This document shows positions 1 through 12,500 of a stretch of 64,000 bases of DNA, piece after piece. Numbering within the stretch: the first letter of the stretch is position 1; each line of letters starts with the position of its first letter. Origin of the DNA: Valencia hispanica (taxonomy: Eukaryota > Chordata > Actinopteri > Cyprinodontiformes > Valenciidae). The notes under the pieces were generated by a model that ran no database searches, was not told the DNA's origin, and worked only from the letters and a program-made list of their open reading frames with translations. The stretch lies in NCBI GenBank assembly GCA_963556495.2, contig OY747721.1, forward strand, positions 10,494,149 through 10,558,148, written 5' to 3'. The position numbers were made by a program, and so were the translations under genes.

Positions 1-126
1 AGTCATATCAAAACAGAGAACATGCTAGCATTAGCATAGCACCGTAAACTGAAAACATCATCAGAAGGAGCAACACATTAGTTATCCAGGTGGGTACAGA
101 GTTCAGTTTTCTGTCTGTAGCTCCTT

Positions 127-1268
127 TCAAATCAAATCATAAATACTTTATTGATCCCAAAGGAAAATTAAGTGTTGGTATAGCTCATATAATTAATTCT
201 TTAAGGAGTTGTTGTAGATGATGGCTGCGGGCAGGAAGGATTTCCTGTAGCGGTCTGTATTGCAGTGAAACTGAAGAAGCCTCCAACTGAAGACGCTCTG
301 TTGTTGTATGACTGTCTCATGAAAAGGATGCTCAGGGTTGTCCATAATATTTTTGATTTTATGAAGAATCCTTCTTTGCATTATAATCCCAACAACAGAA
401 CCAGCCTGTTTGATTTGATATTGCCACAAATGCATTGGGGTGCTGTGTCTGTAGATTAGCAACAACGGAACTGATGACATCACATGCAGTGTCGGCCACG
501 GCTGAAGGTGGAATGTAAACAACTGCCAAAATTACACTGGTGAACTCTCTTGGTAAATAATATGGACGAAAACTCACTGCCAAGAGTTCGACATCTGGGC
601 TGCAGAGACGACACTTCACAGTAACATGTCCTGGATGACACCATCTGTTGTTTACAAGCACTGCTACTCCACCACCTTTCCTTTTTCTGCTCGTCTTCAG
701 ATCTCTGTCTGCTCGTACAGTCAGGAAGCCTGGCAGACAGACGTTGGAGTCGGGGATATGATCCAGCAGCCATGTCTCCGTAAAACACATAACACTGCAT
801 TCACGGTACTCTGGCTGAGTCCTTGTAAGGGCTTGGAGTTCATCCATCTTGTTAGCCAGTGATCTTACGTTGTCCATTATGATCGATGGAAGAGATGGCT
901 TGAACTTCCTCTTTCTCTGTCTCCTTTTCACTCCTGCTCTGCATCCACGTCTCCTCCTTATCAACTCATCAGGGATTTGTGGCTTCAGTTGAGGTATTAT
1001 TTCAGCTTTTGCGATGTTAATCATCTGCTCCCGGCTGTAAACCACATTGTTGCCATGGTTACGCATCATAACAAATTGTCAAAAAGGAACAGATTTACAG
1101 CAAAAATCCTTCCAGCTTCACAGCACCAAAAACTAGAAAGTATACAGGTCAAAAAATGCAATCTTCTTTAAGAAAAAGGAGAAACCAATGTACAAAAAAC
1201 CAAAACTTAATATGTAGCCAACAGAGCCACTCCAACATGCAGCCACCCAGAGCAGCGCAATTCTAGAA
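127..1268 (-). mobile_element. internally deleted Rex1-like LINE copy
   Basis: On the minus strand this copy shares the 5' leader and the start of the endonuclease reading frame with the copy at 10750-13758 ([20 protein letters not shown], then [20 protein letters not shown] and [20 protein letters not shown]). At about 410-421 it jumps directly to the last part of the element ([22 protein letters not shown]) and to the 3' tail resembling AATACTTTATTGATCCC. The whole reverse transcriptase is missing. The 5' limit was set where it stops matching the second copy. I found no clear target-site duplication. Confidence 0.82.
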
Positions 1269-1329
1269 TTCACAAGTAATTCATTTCGGGAAAATGAACA
1301 GTACTCGCAAATTATTGCAGTCAACTGAA

Positions 1330-3349
1330 AACTAATGTTAAAGCAAGAGAAAACACTCTGCAGCTAAAGAGAAACCTAACATGGCCTTACATGTTTGAAA
1401 TTAAATCTGTAGTATATTCAGTGTTATGAGTTGTTTTAAAGAACCCATTATGATGAAGCAGAAACTACATTTAGTATAGCTGACTGTGATCTGACAGGGG
1501 GATAAAGATCACAATTTTCACATAATCAGGTTTATGAAATTTCTTTGGTTCAAAAAAAAAGTTCCATCTTTGTGAGTAACAAATAACTACTTGCCCAAGC
1601 TCAAGTCTGCAAAAAGAGCCTTTTCTCCACTGAAAACACCAGATATAAGAACTCTTGTGAAGCACAGTAATCATATGTACCACTGCTGCATATTTTTCCC
1701 TGCACTTGTGGTTTCAAATGCATTTATACACAACGCCGAACCAAAAGCATACATCAAAGCACACACCGAGCACACTCAAATTAAAGAAGGAACAAAAAAA
1801 TAGGCACAACAATTCAAGATCGTCGCTCTGACTTCACCCAAGCAAACAGAAAGAGAGGGAATTTTTAGAACAACCTTCCTTGTCCTTCATGCCAAGAGAG
1901 ACTAATTCCTCAAGACAAATATCCACAGCGAACAGAATCTCTGTGTTGCCCAACACCAGCAGACACAAATGAATTTGAGACAGCACTCCTGGGCTCCCTA
2001 AATTTGTTACTCGTGAAACTGATCAGAGATTTTTCTCAATGTGACACAATGGTAGGAATAATTCATACATCACACGCCAGCACCAAGCCAAACTGCTTTG
2101 TTGACCTTCAGGTGAAGGAGCTCCCCAATCAGCTTACTGCAGGGTAGTCAAAACGTATTTTTTCCTTTTTATGTGTTTAGTATGTAATCTGGCTTCAACC
2201 AATGCCTTGTTTTTGTTCCCTTTTCTTATTTTTAGTGAATCATCTGTGTGTAACTCTTGCATAAGACCAGTTTGTTTGTGGAACAGGAGTTTTTAATAAC
2301 CACCATGAAAAGCATTGGGTCTGGATTTGAGGACTGGTTCCTGTCGATTAAAATCAGCTAAGATCTAGAAATGTCTTTTACTGAGCGAAAAAACAAATGA
2401 TGGAAAGACCCATCTTGTTTTCTATTTTGTTTTCTGACCTTGATAATCTAGTTTTTAACCAATCTAAAATTTATTTCCTTTAACCTAGTCAATCCTGTTT
2501 CTCAGGACATCACCCATGAGGGTAGCATCTACATATTGAATGTTGACAAGCAGGCCCCAACAACAATGGAGAAACATTTCTAAACTAGCGGGTATCACAT
2601 CAATGACATCAGGTTCAAAACAACTCTCCAATTGTTCAGTATGCATGGATGCTGAACCGAAAGCGCTGTACCAAAGATTTGCCGTATGAATTTGTGCACC
2701 ATTACGTCCCTTCTAAATGGAGATGTCAATATAGTTTTATACTTTGTAAATGTTTTCAGCCCATGTTTCTGAAACTAATCAAACTCATTGCGCCATAACT
2801 CATTAAAATCGTAATTTTTTTCTTTTACCAGAGACCCTTTACCTCTTTAAACCGATTATTTTTGTGTATTTTCTGCACCACTTAATAAAACTGTCTAACC
2901 AGATAAAGCTAATAAACAAGTGTCACCATTTTTAAAACAACACCCTTCACTATGCCAAAAAATTCCCCTTTTGCCCTTTTCCTATTCAACTCTAGCCACT
3001 ATTTCATGATACAAGATTACTTAAAGGCATCTAACGGCAAACAGTCTATATAAAGCGCAGTCAGCAGAGACAACAGCAGTAGGGCGCCAGTTTATATGCA
3101 AAAGTAATTGACCATTAAAAGCCAAAACAGCTTCCAAAGTCAATCACAGGAAACTAATGCAATTTTCCCTGTGAATCAAACACCTTCCACTTTAAGCTGT
3201 TTTCTTCCCTGTAACCTCTTTTCTCTCTGTGATGAATATCGACCGATTACAGAAGCCAATATAAGAGGACTTATTGTCCCTCGCATTAATGTCAGATTCT
3301 AGACTTCCAAGATGACTCGCCAAAATTAAATGCACTGGGAGACACTTAC
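1330..3349. other. left part of atrnl1 intron 17, no gene seen
   Basis: This is AT-rich intronic sequence with no exon of the expected laminin-EGF type on either strand and no clear repeat family recognised. Confidence 0.5.
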
Positions 3350-3541
3350 CCAAACAGTCTCCAGTCTGCCACTCCAAACACTGGCCATAGGGGAAGGAGA
3401 TCACATATGCATTGGAGTCCACACAGCGCTGTGTGCTACCACACCACATGCACTCCATGGACTGGCTGGTACAGTTGCCACAGTTTGTGTGCAGCGAGCA
3501 TGGCTTTTTGCACGACCCACGGCTACTCTGACTGGGGTTCC
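3350..3541 (-). CDS. atrnl1: atrnl1 exon 17: PSI module (last exon in the window)
   Basis: The acceptor is TTTTTGCAG and the donor GTAAGT. It encodes [20 protein letters not shown], then [20 protein letters not shown] and [14 protein letters not shown]. No continuation exon is visible between position 1 and 3349, so the rest of the gene lies outside the window. Confidence 0.95.
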
Positions 3542-6500
3542 CTGCAAAAACACAACACAGTGGGACCTTAAGAAAACTTCTTTTCGGTAAAAATCATATT
3601 TAGTTTTACAGTATCTGGCGATTTGTGTCATTTGTCACTAACCAGTGGCTTTTTCACAAATGAGGCCATGAGCAGTTGCAGTGCACGGATTGGCCCGAAG
3701 ACCTGAAATCTGAGGCTCCTCCAAGTAGGCACAAAAACCAGAGTCACTGGGCTCTCCAGGCAACCAGCGCAAGCTGCTATTGGTGAAAGGAGACATGTCC
3801 TCCCAACCCCAGTACGACACGTTGATCTTCCTCAAGCCCACCCAGGGAGACAGTTGCTGTGGGAGCAGAGCTGAAGTTAGTGGATATTTAAAGAAAAATA
3901 TCCTAAATGCTGTTCAGTCACGCCATTATAAAAATAATAAGAATAATTGCTCCATTTACACCTGGGAAGCAAAGATGCCATTAAATGTCTGCTAAACATA
4001 ATTTCACAGATATGATTACTTATTTGCCTCCAGGATTCAGCTTTTAATGTAATGGGAAAATAATGCGGAACAGTAAATCAAGGTTCTGCTCGGAAACAAA
4101 CAAAGTTCTAAACTAAGTGGACAGACAGCAAATTATATCCTCATGAATACAAGAAGCATGACAAACTCATTAGTGGGGCTTCACAATTCTTCCTCAGCTG
4201 CAGGGAGAAAATATGGCAGTAAAGTCAAAGAAAAGATGAACAAATGCCCACAAGTTTTACTGAAGATGAAACGCTTTAAAATTTAACAATGAGAGCACCA
4301 ATAATGAAAAACGTATACATTACTTTTTTTTAAAAACATAAGAAAGTGGGGTAGATGAGCTCTTCAGATGAAATCTTGGATCTCTTGTAAACTAACATGT
4401 TAGTTCAGTATGCATTTATATGTACATTCAAATACCTGGAAGTGCATATCATTCCCTATACTTGTGAGTCACTGGTTTCTTCATCTACAGTGCTAGGCAG
4501 TTTTATATCCACCCACAATGGGAGTGAATGTCATTCACTTTGGAAATTCAAAAGATCATCCAGTTAAACTGCTCTTTCTTTCAGGGTAAAAATGACCATA
4601 CAGAAAAGTTCAAAGACAGATTCAGGCAGATTTGGGTCTAAAATCCATATGGAGCCTAAGCATGATGCAGCCACCATCCTGCTTTGAGAATGACTGATTA
4701 CAAAGACAAGAAGCAGGTTTAAGAGGAGTTGAGGTGAGTCTTCCGAAAACCTACCGCCAAGAATGTTGGTTGCAGCATCATGCTGAGGATCTGTTGCCAG
4801 TTTGACTGGTGTGTTGCATAAAGAGGGTGGACAAATAAACTTTACCTCTATCAGGAGCAGAAGACATGGGAGGAGAAGGGGCTGACTAAGAAATGAAGAC
4901 TTACTCCAAAATATTTGCAGATGTCAACATAAATAAGCTAAATATGTATTGGGGAAAAATGGTCAGAGGAGATAAAGTACATCTTCCCAGCCATCATAAA
5001 GTGGAGTTGTACCAGCTGTCAAGCCAGGTGGTGGCAGCATCATGGTGATTATCTGTTTTGGTGTCTGTCTACATTGTGCAATGCACCAGTGCCACAGAGT
5101 GATGACAGCACTATCCACAAAAAAACAGCAGTTAGTCAGTCCAACCTTGCAGACCAACATTCAGCTTCTGGAATGGCCCTGACCTCTGGCCAATTAAAAT
5201 ATGTGGACTATGCTTAAAAGCTTGCAGGGAAAAAGAAGCTTAATGATTGCTACGAAAGAATGAGATCAGGTTGCAACTTTGCTAATGGAGATTTAACTAA
5301 ATATCAGTGGCAGTGCATGTATATGTTTGAGTCCGTATGAATAATTTTGACCCAGTGTGGATTGGAGACAGTCCACAATAAGATTAAACTTATGCATCAA
5401 ATTCTTGAGAATAAAATGTGTTGTGTAGTAAAAAAAATTGTAATTGCATCAATAAAAGTAAAAAGTTATTGTGTATGCAACCTTTTCTCACCTAAACTGT
5501 GAGATTTTACCTTCTCTTGCAGCTGAAGCTTTTTAAGCTCCTCAAGAACAAAGTCCACTTGCTTGGAGGTGGTGAGTGAGGCAATGTTCCCATTCAGGTT
5601 CTTGCAGTAGTGCTGGGCATTGTCATAGCTCTCACGGCTGGAGTTGATCCTTAGACAGGCATCGCCCACCTGGCTCCAACCCTCACTGCACTGCTGGGCT
5701 AGAAAATGGGAACACAATCAAAACTATCATTCATAATGACCTTCATTAAGTTAGTGAAGTTAAACAAACTCAATATTTAAAGTCTCAATGTGAGCTGTAT
5801 ATTTAATTTTCTAATTTGCATCTATTGCTCTTAGATGGGCTTTGTGTGTGTGTCTGTGTCTAAGATCGCCAAGTCCCTTTCATGCATGACAAATTCACAC
5901 ACACACACCTACACAAGTTAAACAGATATTATTTGCAGCCCCCACTGCAGTCCCCCTCAGGCGACAACTCTTCATGAGCTGAAAATTACGGATAAAGTGA
6001 CAGCACCATTTCTTCAGATTCTGTCGCCGTCGACGTCAACAACGAGGCTGGGTGGGAGGAAGTAGCTGAGAGGTAAACTAAATGCACTGGCAAAGCTGAT
6101 AAACAACATCAGGATGACAGATTGAAAAACACGTTTACAAAAAGCCAGGAAAAAAACACGCTCTGCTGTGTTTAAAACATTCACTTCACACATATCATTT
6201 ATTTAATGTGCTTATGTGAGCCAAACCCTGAAGGCCAGATTCATAGAGTATCTGCCTAAATAATGCCTTTAGCAGTGAATGTCATCAGATCTGTAATTTT
6301 GTAATTTCCAATAAGGTCAACATCCTCCCCTCATACAAGAGAGAGAGAAAAAAATAAAGACATCTGATCAGCATCCCCTGCATGCATTAGTGTTCTTCAT
6401 GCTCCACTGTCAGGCTTACCAGGCAAAGAGTGGCACTGTGAGTGATTCTGCTCCCACTGACAGTTGAGATTCAGCGAGCAGCTCTTGCAGTTGGCGAGCT

Positions 6501-9500
6501 TGCTGCACACCTGCTCGATGCGCACCGGGCACTCAGTGAAGTTCTTCACGCCCTGGAAGCAGGACACAGAGAGGGTAAGGGTGATGAGAAGAGTGGCTGC
6601 AATTTCAAGATAAAATGAGGAAGGATGCATCTGTTTGGTGAAATTAACTCGTTCAAAAGCACCAAACCAGCGTGTGCCATCATGTAGTGAATTGGACAGG
6701 GCAACGGCTTGGTAAATGGCTTTAAATATTCACAACTTATACGCTCAGTTTAGAAAATCTTGGGGGGGGGGATAGTTTGCATGTGTGTTTCAACAAACTA
6801 GATTAAAAGTGCATTGCTGCCCCCTGTTGATGCACTTACGGTGGTGCAGTTGCTGGAGGCAGAGATGCACTTCTTGTCATCGCACCACTGGCAGCCTTTG
6901 GTGTTTGCTGCGCAGCTGCCACAGTCCGAGAACCTATAGCACAATTCATCCACTGTCACTATAAAAAAACAAAAACAAATGTAATAATTTGGAGTGAGTC
7001 ACTCTGAAATGAGAATTTTTTTTTGTGAAAATATAATATTTCAAAACAAGGTAGAAAGATGATTTGTCATTTGGTTTTACTGGTTTTAGAGGAGCAGAAA
7101 GGTAGAGGAGTGAAGCTGCCATTAGCCATGCTGGGCTCCCAGGGGACACAGCGGCCTCTGCTCCACAAGCACCGGACCCCTGGCCCAGCTTTCACACACC
7201 CTTCCTCTGCCAAGAAGGCCTGGCAGCTGGGAGGCCGATATACGAGCATGTCATTCAGCAAGACACTGGAAAATCCCCCGAACACATACATAGACCTGAC
7301 AAAGAAAACGGAGTACTTCATTTAATTATAAACCAAGGTAACCGACATAAACCAGTTTGACAAAGCAAAGGTCAAGAAAGATTTGTTAAATAAAACATTT
7401 TAAATTAGATTTCATGCTACTTTAAATAATATTTCATCCTAATTTATCCTCAAGTAGGTTTAAAACTTGCTTTAATGTTACACAAACTTTGTTTAAGCCA
7501 AGTTTTATAGACATGATGTTCAACATTATAGTTCCTCTTTGAATTTACTGCTGATATTTCTGTGGTTCTCAGGCTTAAAAACAAAATGAAAAAACAAATG
7601 GGCGGATGGATAGAGAGAAGGACAAATGGGCAGACGGATGGATAGAGGTTAGATGAAGGAACAGACATATGGGTGGACGGACAAGTGGATCACTGGATAT
7701 ATGCATGGACAGATAAACAGATGTTTGATGGATGGACGGACGGACGGATGGATGGATGGATGGATGGATGGATGGATGGATGGATGGATGAGGGAAAAAC
7801 AGGTGAAGGGATGGAAAGAGGAACGAAGAGATAAATGGTTGGATTAAAGAACAGAAAGGTGGATAGATGGTTGGGCAGATGGATGGACAGACAAATGAAC
7901 AAATGGACCGACAGAGGAAAAACAATTTTCCTAGACTGTATTAGTCCCCTGTTGACAATGTAACAAAATGATTGCTGTAAGTTACCTGAAGACATGAGTT
8001 TTAACAACCTACCCATTGCTAACGACAGCCGAGTGGCCAAAACGGTTGATGTCCTTGTGCAAGTCTGGTTTGGGGAGGACTGTCCACTCATCACAGGCTG
8101 AGGAATAAATATTGGGTTAATTTTCAATAAACAAAGCATTTTATGTGTTGAAACTGAATTTCTCATTCTCTAAAACTAAACTAATAGTAAGAAGAGAAAT
8201 TATCATATAAAAAGTCTTCGTTTCACCTTTATAAAAACATTTTTCTTTAACTTGCTTTGTATTCCAACATGAAACCTACCAATGTCATATGCAAGGAAGT
8301 CAGCAGAGAAACACTTGGCCCCGTTGCTGAGTGACGTGTCATTATGCGTGTTGCCACCAAACACGAGCAGAGTGCCTCTGAGAAGCACCGCAGAGTGCAG
8401 GTACCGTGGAAAGCCGCTTTCTTTCAGGATGAACCTGCGAAATGTGCGTGACAAGTTTGTGTCAGGGACTGCTGTAACAAGAGGCCGCATGACACAAAGC
8501 GATGCAAACCATCTGTAAAGGATGATGAATGGTGAAAGCGGTGCAGGAGCACGATGATTTACCATGTCCTCGTATTCACGTCGTAGCGGTAGAGGTCATC
8601 GACGAGGCCATATTTGCCAGCTGGGAGAGCTTTATAGCCTCCGTAGACATAGATGCTGCTGCTGGAACTGTCATATGTGCTGCTGTGGCCGTAACCTCCT
8701 TGGGGAACGGCACCTTTTGTCTCAAGAACCAACCACACTTTGGATCCTAAAAAGAAATCATGCGTGAAAAGTTTTAAATAGGAAGAAAGCTTAAGAACTT
8801 TTACAAATAAATATCTACATATACAACTGTTTTCAGCCCCCTTACACTGAAACCCCCAAATAAAATCCAGGTAGAAGAATCCACTGACAGGAAAAACAGG
8901 TATTCACTCAACAAATCTATTGTTTATAAAAGATTGACAAGAAAGTCATAAAAACAGCAACCTTTTGGCCTACATCTAAAATAATATGTATGATGGAAAA
9001 CTAAAACTGCACATCACTAAAACACATCCTGTGAAACAGCAGAGGCAGCATCATGCTGTGTGGATGCTGGTTAGAGTTAATGGGAAGATAGATTAAGCTA
9101 ATTGCAGAGAAACCCTGATGGAAAATCTGTTACAATGCAAAAGAGTTGATTGGGGGTTCAGCTGCCATTAGGACAAAGACCTAAAGATCCAGAAATGGAA
9201 ACCAAATGTCAAGCAGAACATACAAATCTCAAGAGAATAATTTTTTCTCTTTACCTGATTTTTTCACATTTATTTATGTTAGCAAACTATAAGTCAAAAC
9301 AATCACCCATCAGTGACATAAAATATTCTCAGAAATGTATCATGCCAGTCAATTCCTGCCTTCCTAAAGTGTCATTACTGCCACACAGGACATTTTGTTA
9401 TGTTCATTAATTGTAGATGTTTTGACTTTGTTTTCTAACTTTATGATTGTTTTTATCAACTGACTGGATCAGCGAACAGTTAAATCCTTTTATTTCATAC

Positions 9501-12500
9501 TATTTACTCAAAAGTAAAAAATCAATCTTGATTATTTAAAGGGGACATATTATGCTAATTTAACTTTGTTTTATCTTTTTGTGTTGCCCTTTGGGTCTCT
9601 GCTGCCTCTATAAACACTCCAAGCATTAATAAAAACCATCCATCTATTTTTTTTTTTTTTGCAAATTTTTAAGAGTGATTTTGTGCAAAGAATTTCATTA
9701 ACATGCTTTATACAGACCTATTATAACTTGACCTATTAACTTGTTTAAAATGAAGCATATTATGTCCCCTTTAATGTCAGATCCTTTGAATCAGGCGGTG
9801 CCTGGTTCAAACCAAGGAGCTACGACTCACTCAGGTTGTACTCCTGTACGTTGCTGACATAGCTGTAAATCGGGGAGTAACCAAAGATGACAAGCATGAT
9901 GGTTTCGCCACTGCTCAGCTGGACACAGTGGGCCGTGTGGCCCTCCACGGCGTAAACCTGAGCTTGGGCTGGCGAGCCGACGACGGGGCTCCTGCGTTGC
10001 CACGTCCGACTCGGTATGTTGAACACCCACAGCTCGTCTGTCACGTTGCCCCAGCTGGCTTCAAGCTTCCCACCAAACATGTAGATTTCATCCTGAAAAG
10101 GAGACAGATTTGATTAGCTAGATTGGTTTGTTACAGAATGCATGGGAGGAAGAGGATACATGCTGCAGTTTTAGCTGTTTACGTCAGATTGTGTAAACAA
10201 AAATTAAAAGTAGAATTCTGATCTTTTTTTTATTGTGTGAAAATTACCAAAAATTAGTGTGATTTCAGTGCAGCAAATGTTTCCTCCTGCACACCACCAG
10301 TTGAACAGTTTTTCTTTTATTTAATTCCTTCTATCTGTCAAACCAAACATGCACGACAGCATGCAACAGCTGCATGTCTGTGTTTGCGTAGCTACCTGGT
10401 AGGCAGCAAGCGAGTGTCCGTATCTTGGCACAGGGCCACCGCTGATTTGTGCCGTGTTCCAAACCCCACTCTCCAGGTTGTAGCTGCAAAGGATGGGACA
10501 TCACAGGTCAACTAAACCCTCAACATGCAACATGAAATCTGATTGAAGATACTTACAAAATACATTAAAATAGACATGCAGTTTGCACCTTTGTGGTGAG
10601 ATGTGGACTTTGGGGATTTCATGGTTAAATTACAGCAACCTAAAAGGATATCTGTCCACATCATAGGGTGGTTTTATGCTTCCTTTGTGTGGAGCTGCAC
10701 AGAATTTCTACCAATTTTCTCCCTTTCTCACAAATGAATGGTTTTCAATAATTCAATTCAATTCAATTCAAAAATACTTTATTGATCCCAGAGGGAAATT
10801 AAGTGTTGGTATAGCTCATATAATTAATTATTTAAGGAGTTGTTGTAGATGATGATGGCTGTGGGCATGAAGGATTTCCTGTAGCGGTCTGTACTGCAGC
10901 GAAACTGAAGAAGCCTCCAACTGAAGACGCTCTGTTGTTGTATGACTGTCTCATGAAGAGGATGCTCAGGGTTGTCCATAATTTTTTTTATTTTATGAAG
11001 AATCCTTCTTTGCATTATCATCTCCATATGTTCCACAGTTGTCCCAAGAACAGAACCAGCCCCTTCTTGTAGACGGCTTCACTGTTCAGTCTCCAGTCCA
11101 CTCTGTTGTCAAGGTGAACTCCAAGGTATTTATACTCCTCAACCACCTCCACTTCTTCTCCCATGATGGAAACAGTTGACTTATCCCTGTTTCTTCTGAA
11201 ATCTAGAATCATCTCCTTTGTTTTGTTCACATTCAAGGTGAGACGATTGTTTCCACACCATGTCACAAAGCCGTCCACCAGCTCCCTGTATTCAGCTTCA
11301 TGTCCATCTCTGATACACCCGACAATTGCAGAGTCATCTGAGTATTTCTGCAGATGACAGGTCTCTGATTTGTACTGGAAGTCTGAGGTGTACAGAGTGA
11401 AAAGGAATGGTGAGAGTACGGTCCCCTGTGGTGCTCCTATGCTGCTGACCACCTGGTTTGACACACAATTCTTCAGTCTCACAAATTGTGGTCTGTTGGT
11501 CAGGTAGTCATTGATCCAGGCGATTGTTAAGGGCTCCACCTGTGTCTTCAAGAGTTTCTGGCAAAGTAAATCAGGCTGAATTGTGTAAAATGCACTGGAG
11601 AAATCAAAGAACATCATCCTCACAGTGCTGCCTGCTTTGTCCAGATTACAGTGGGTTGGTTGAAGCAGGTGTATGATGGCATCTTCAACTCCAACTCCAC
11701 GATAAGCAAACTGCAGTGGGTCCTGATACGTTCTTGTTTGCTTACTCAGGGGTGCCAACAGGAGTCTCTCCAGGACCATCATGATGTGGGATGTCAGGGC
11801 AACAGGTCTATAGTCATTGATGACAGATGGGTGAGTTCTCTTTGTTACTGGAACAAGGCAGGATGTCTTCCACAACACTGGAACCTTCTCCTGAGTTAGG
11901 CTAAGGTTGAAGAGGTGCTGCAGAATCCCACAGAGCTGCTCAGCACAGGCCTTCAGGACTCTGGGGCTGACACCATCTGGACCTGCAGCCTTGTCCCGAT
12001 TCAGTTTCTCCAGCTGCCTCTTCACCTGACTTTTGGAGACAGACAAGTGGGGGGGAGGCAAAGGGGGTAGCAGCATTTCCTGACTTGACGTCAAACTTGT
12101 GGAATCAGAAGAGTCCATGGCTGAGGTGAAGGATAAAACATCCGAGGTGTAACAGGTAAGCTGTTGATCAGAGGAGAGTGGGATGTCTGTTTGGCTGGGA
12201 ACAGGAGAGGAGGATGCTAAGCTAGTTCCTGAACTGAACCTGTTGAAGAATGTGTTCAGTTCATTGGCTCTGTCCAGACTTCCATCTATCCAATCCTTCC
12301 TGTCCTTAAAGCCTGTGATCTTTCTCATTCATGACCAGACATCGCTGATATTGTTCCTCTGTAGTTTGTTCTCCAGCTTCTTCCTGTATGCCTCCTTGCT
12401 GTCTCTGATCTTGAACTTAAGTTGCTTCTGTATACTCCTCAGTAATTCCCTGTCTCCCTCCCTGAAGGCTCTTTTTTTCTTGTTTAGCAGTTCCTTCAGG

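Noticed and set aside
7730..7795. CRISPR-like regular repeat
   Set aside because: It is a tetranucleotide microsatellite without spacers, in a vertebrate intron.
7575..8166. Ser/Ile/His/Pro-rich open frames on the minus strand
   Set aside because: They come from GGAT/GGAC repeats in atrnl1 intron 11 and cross the real exon 11 boundary in another frame.
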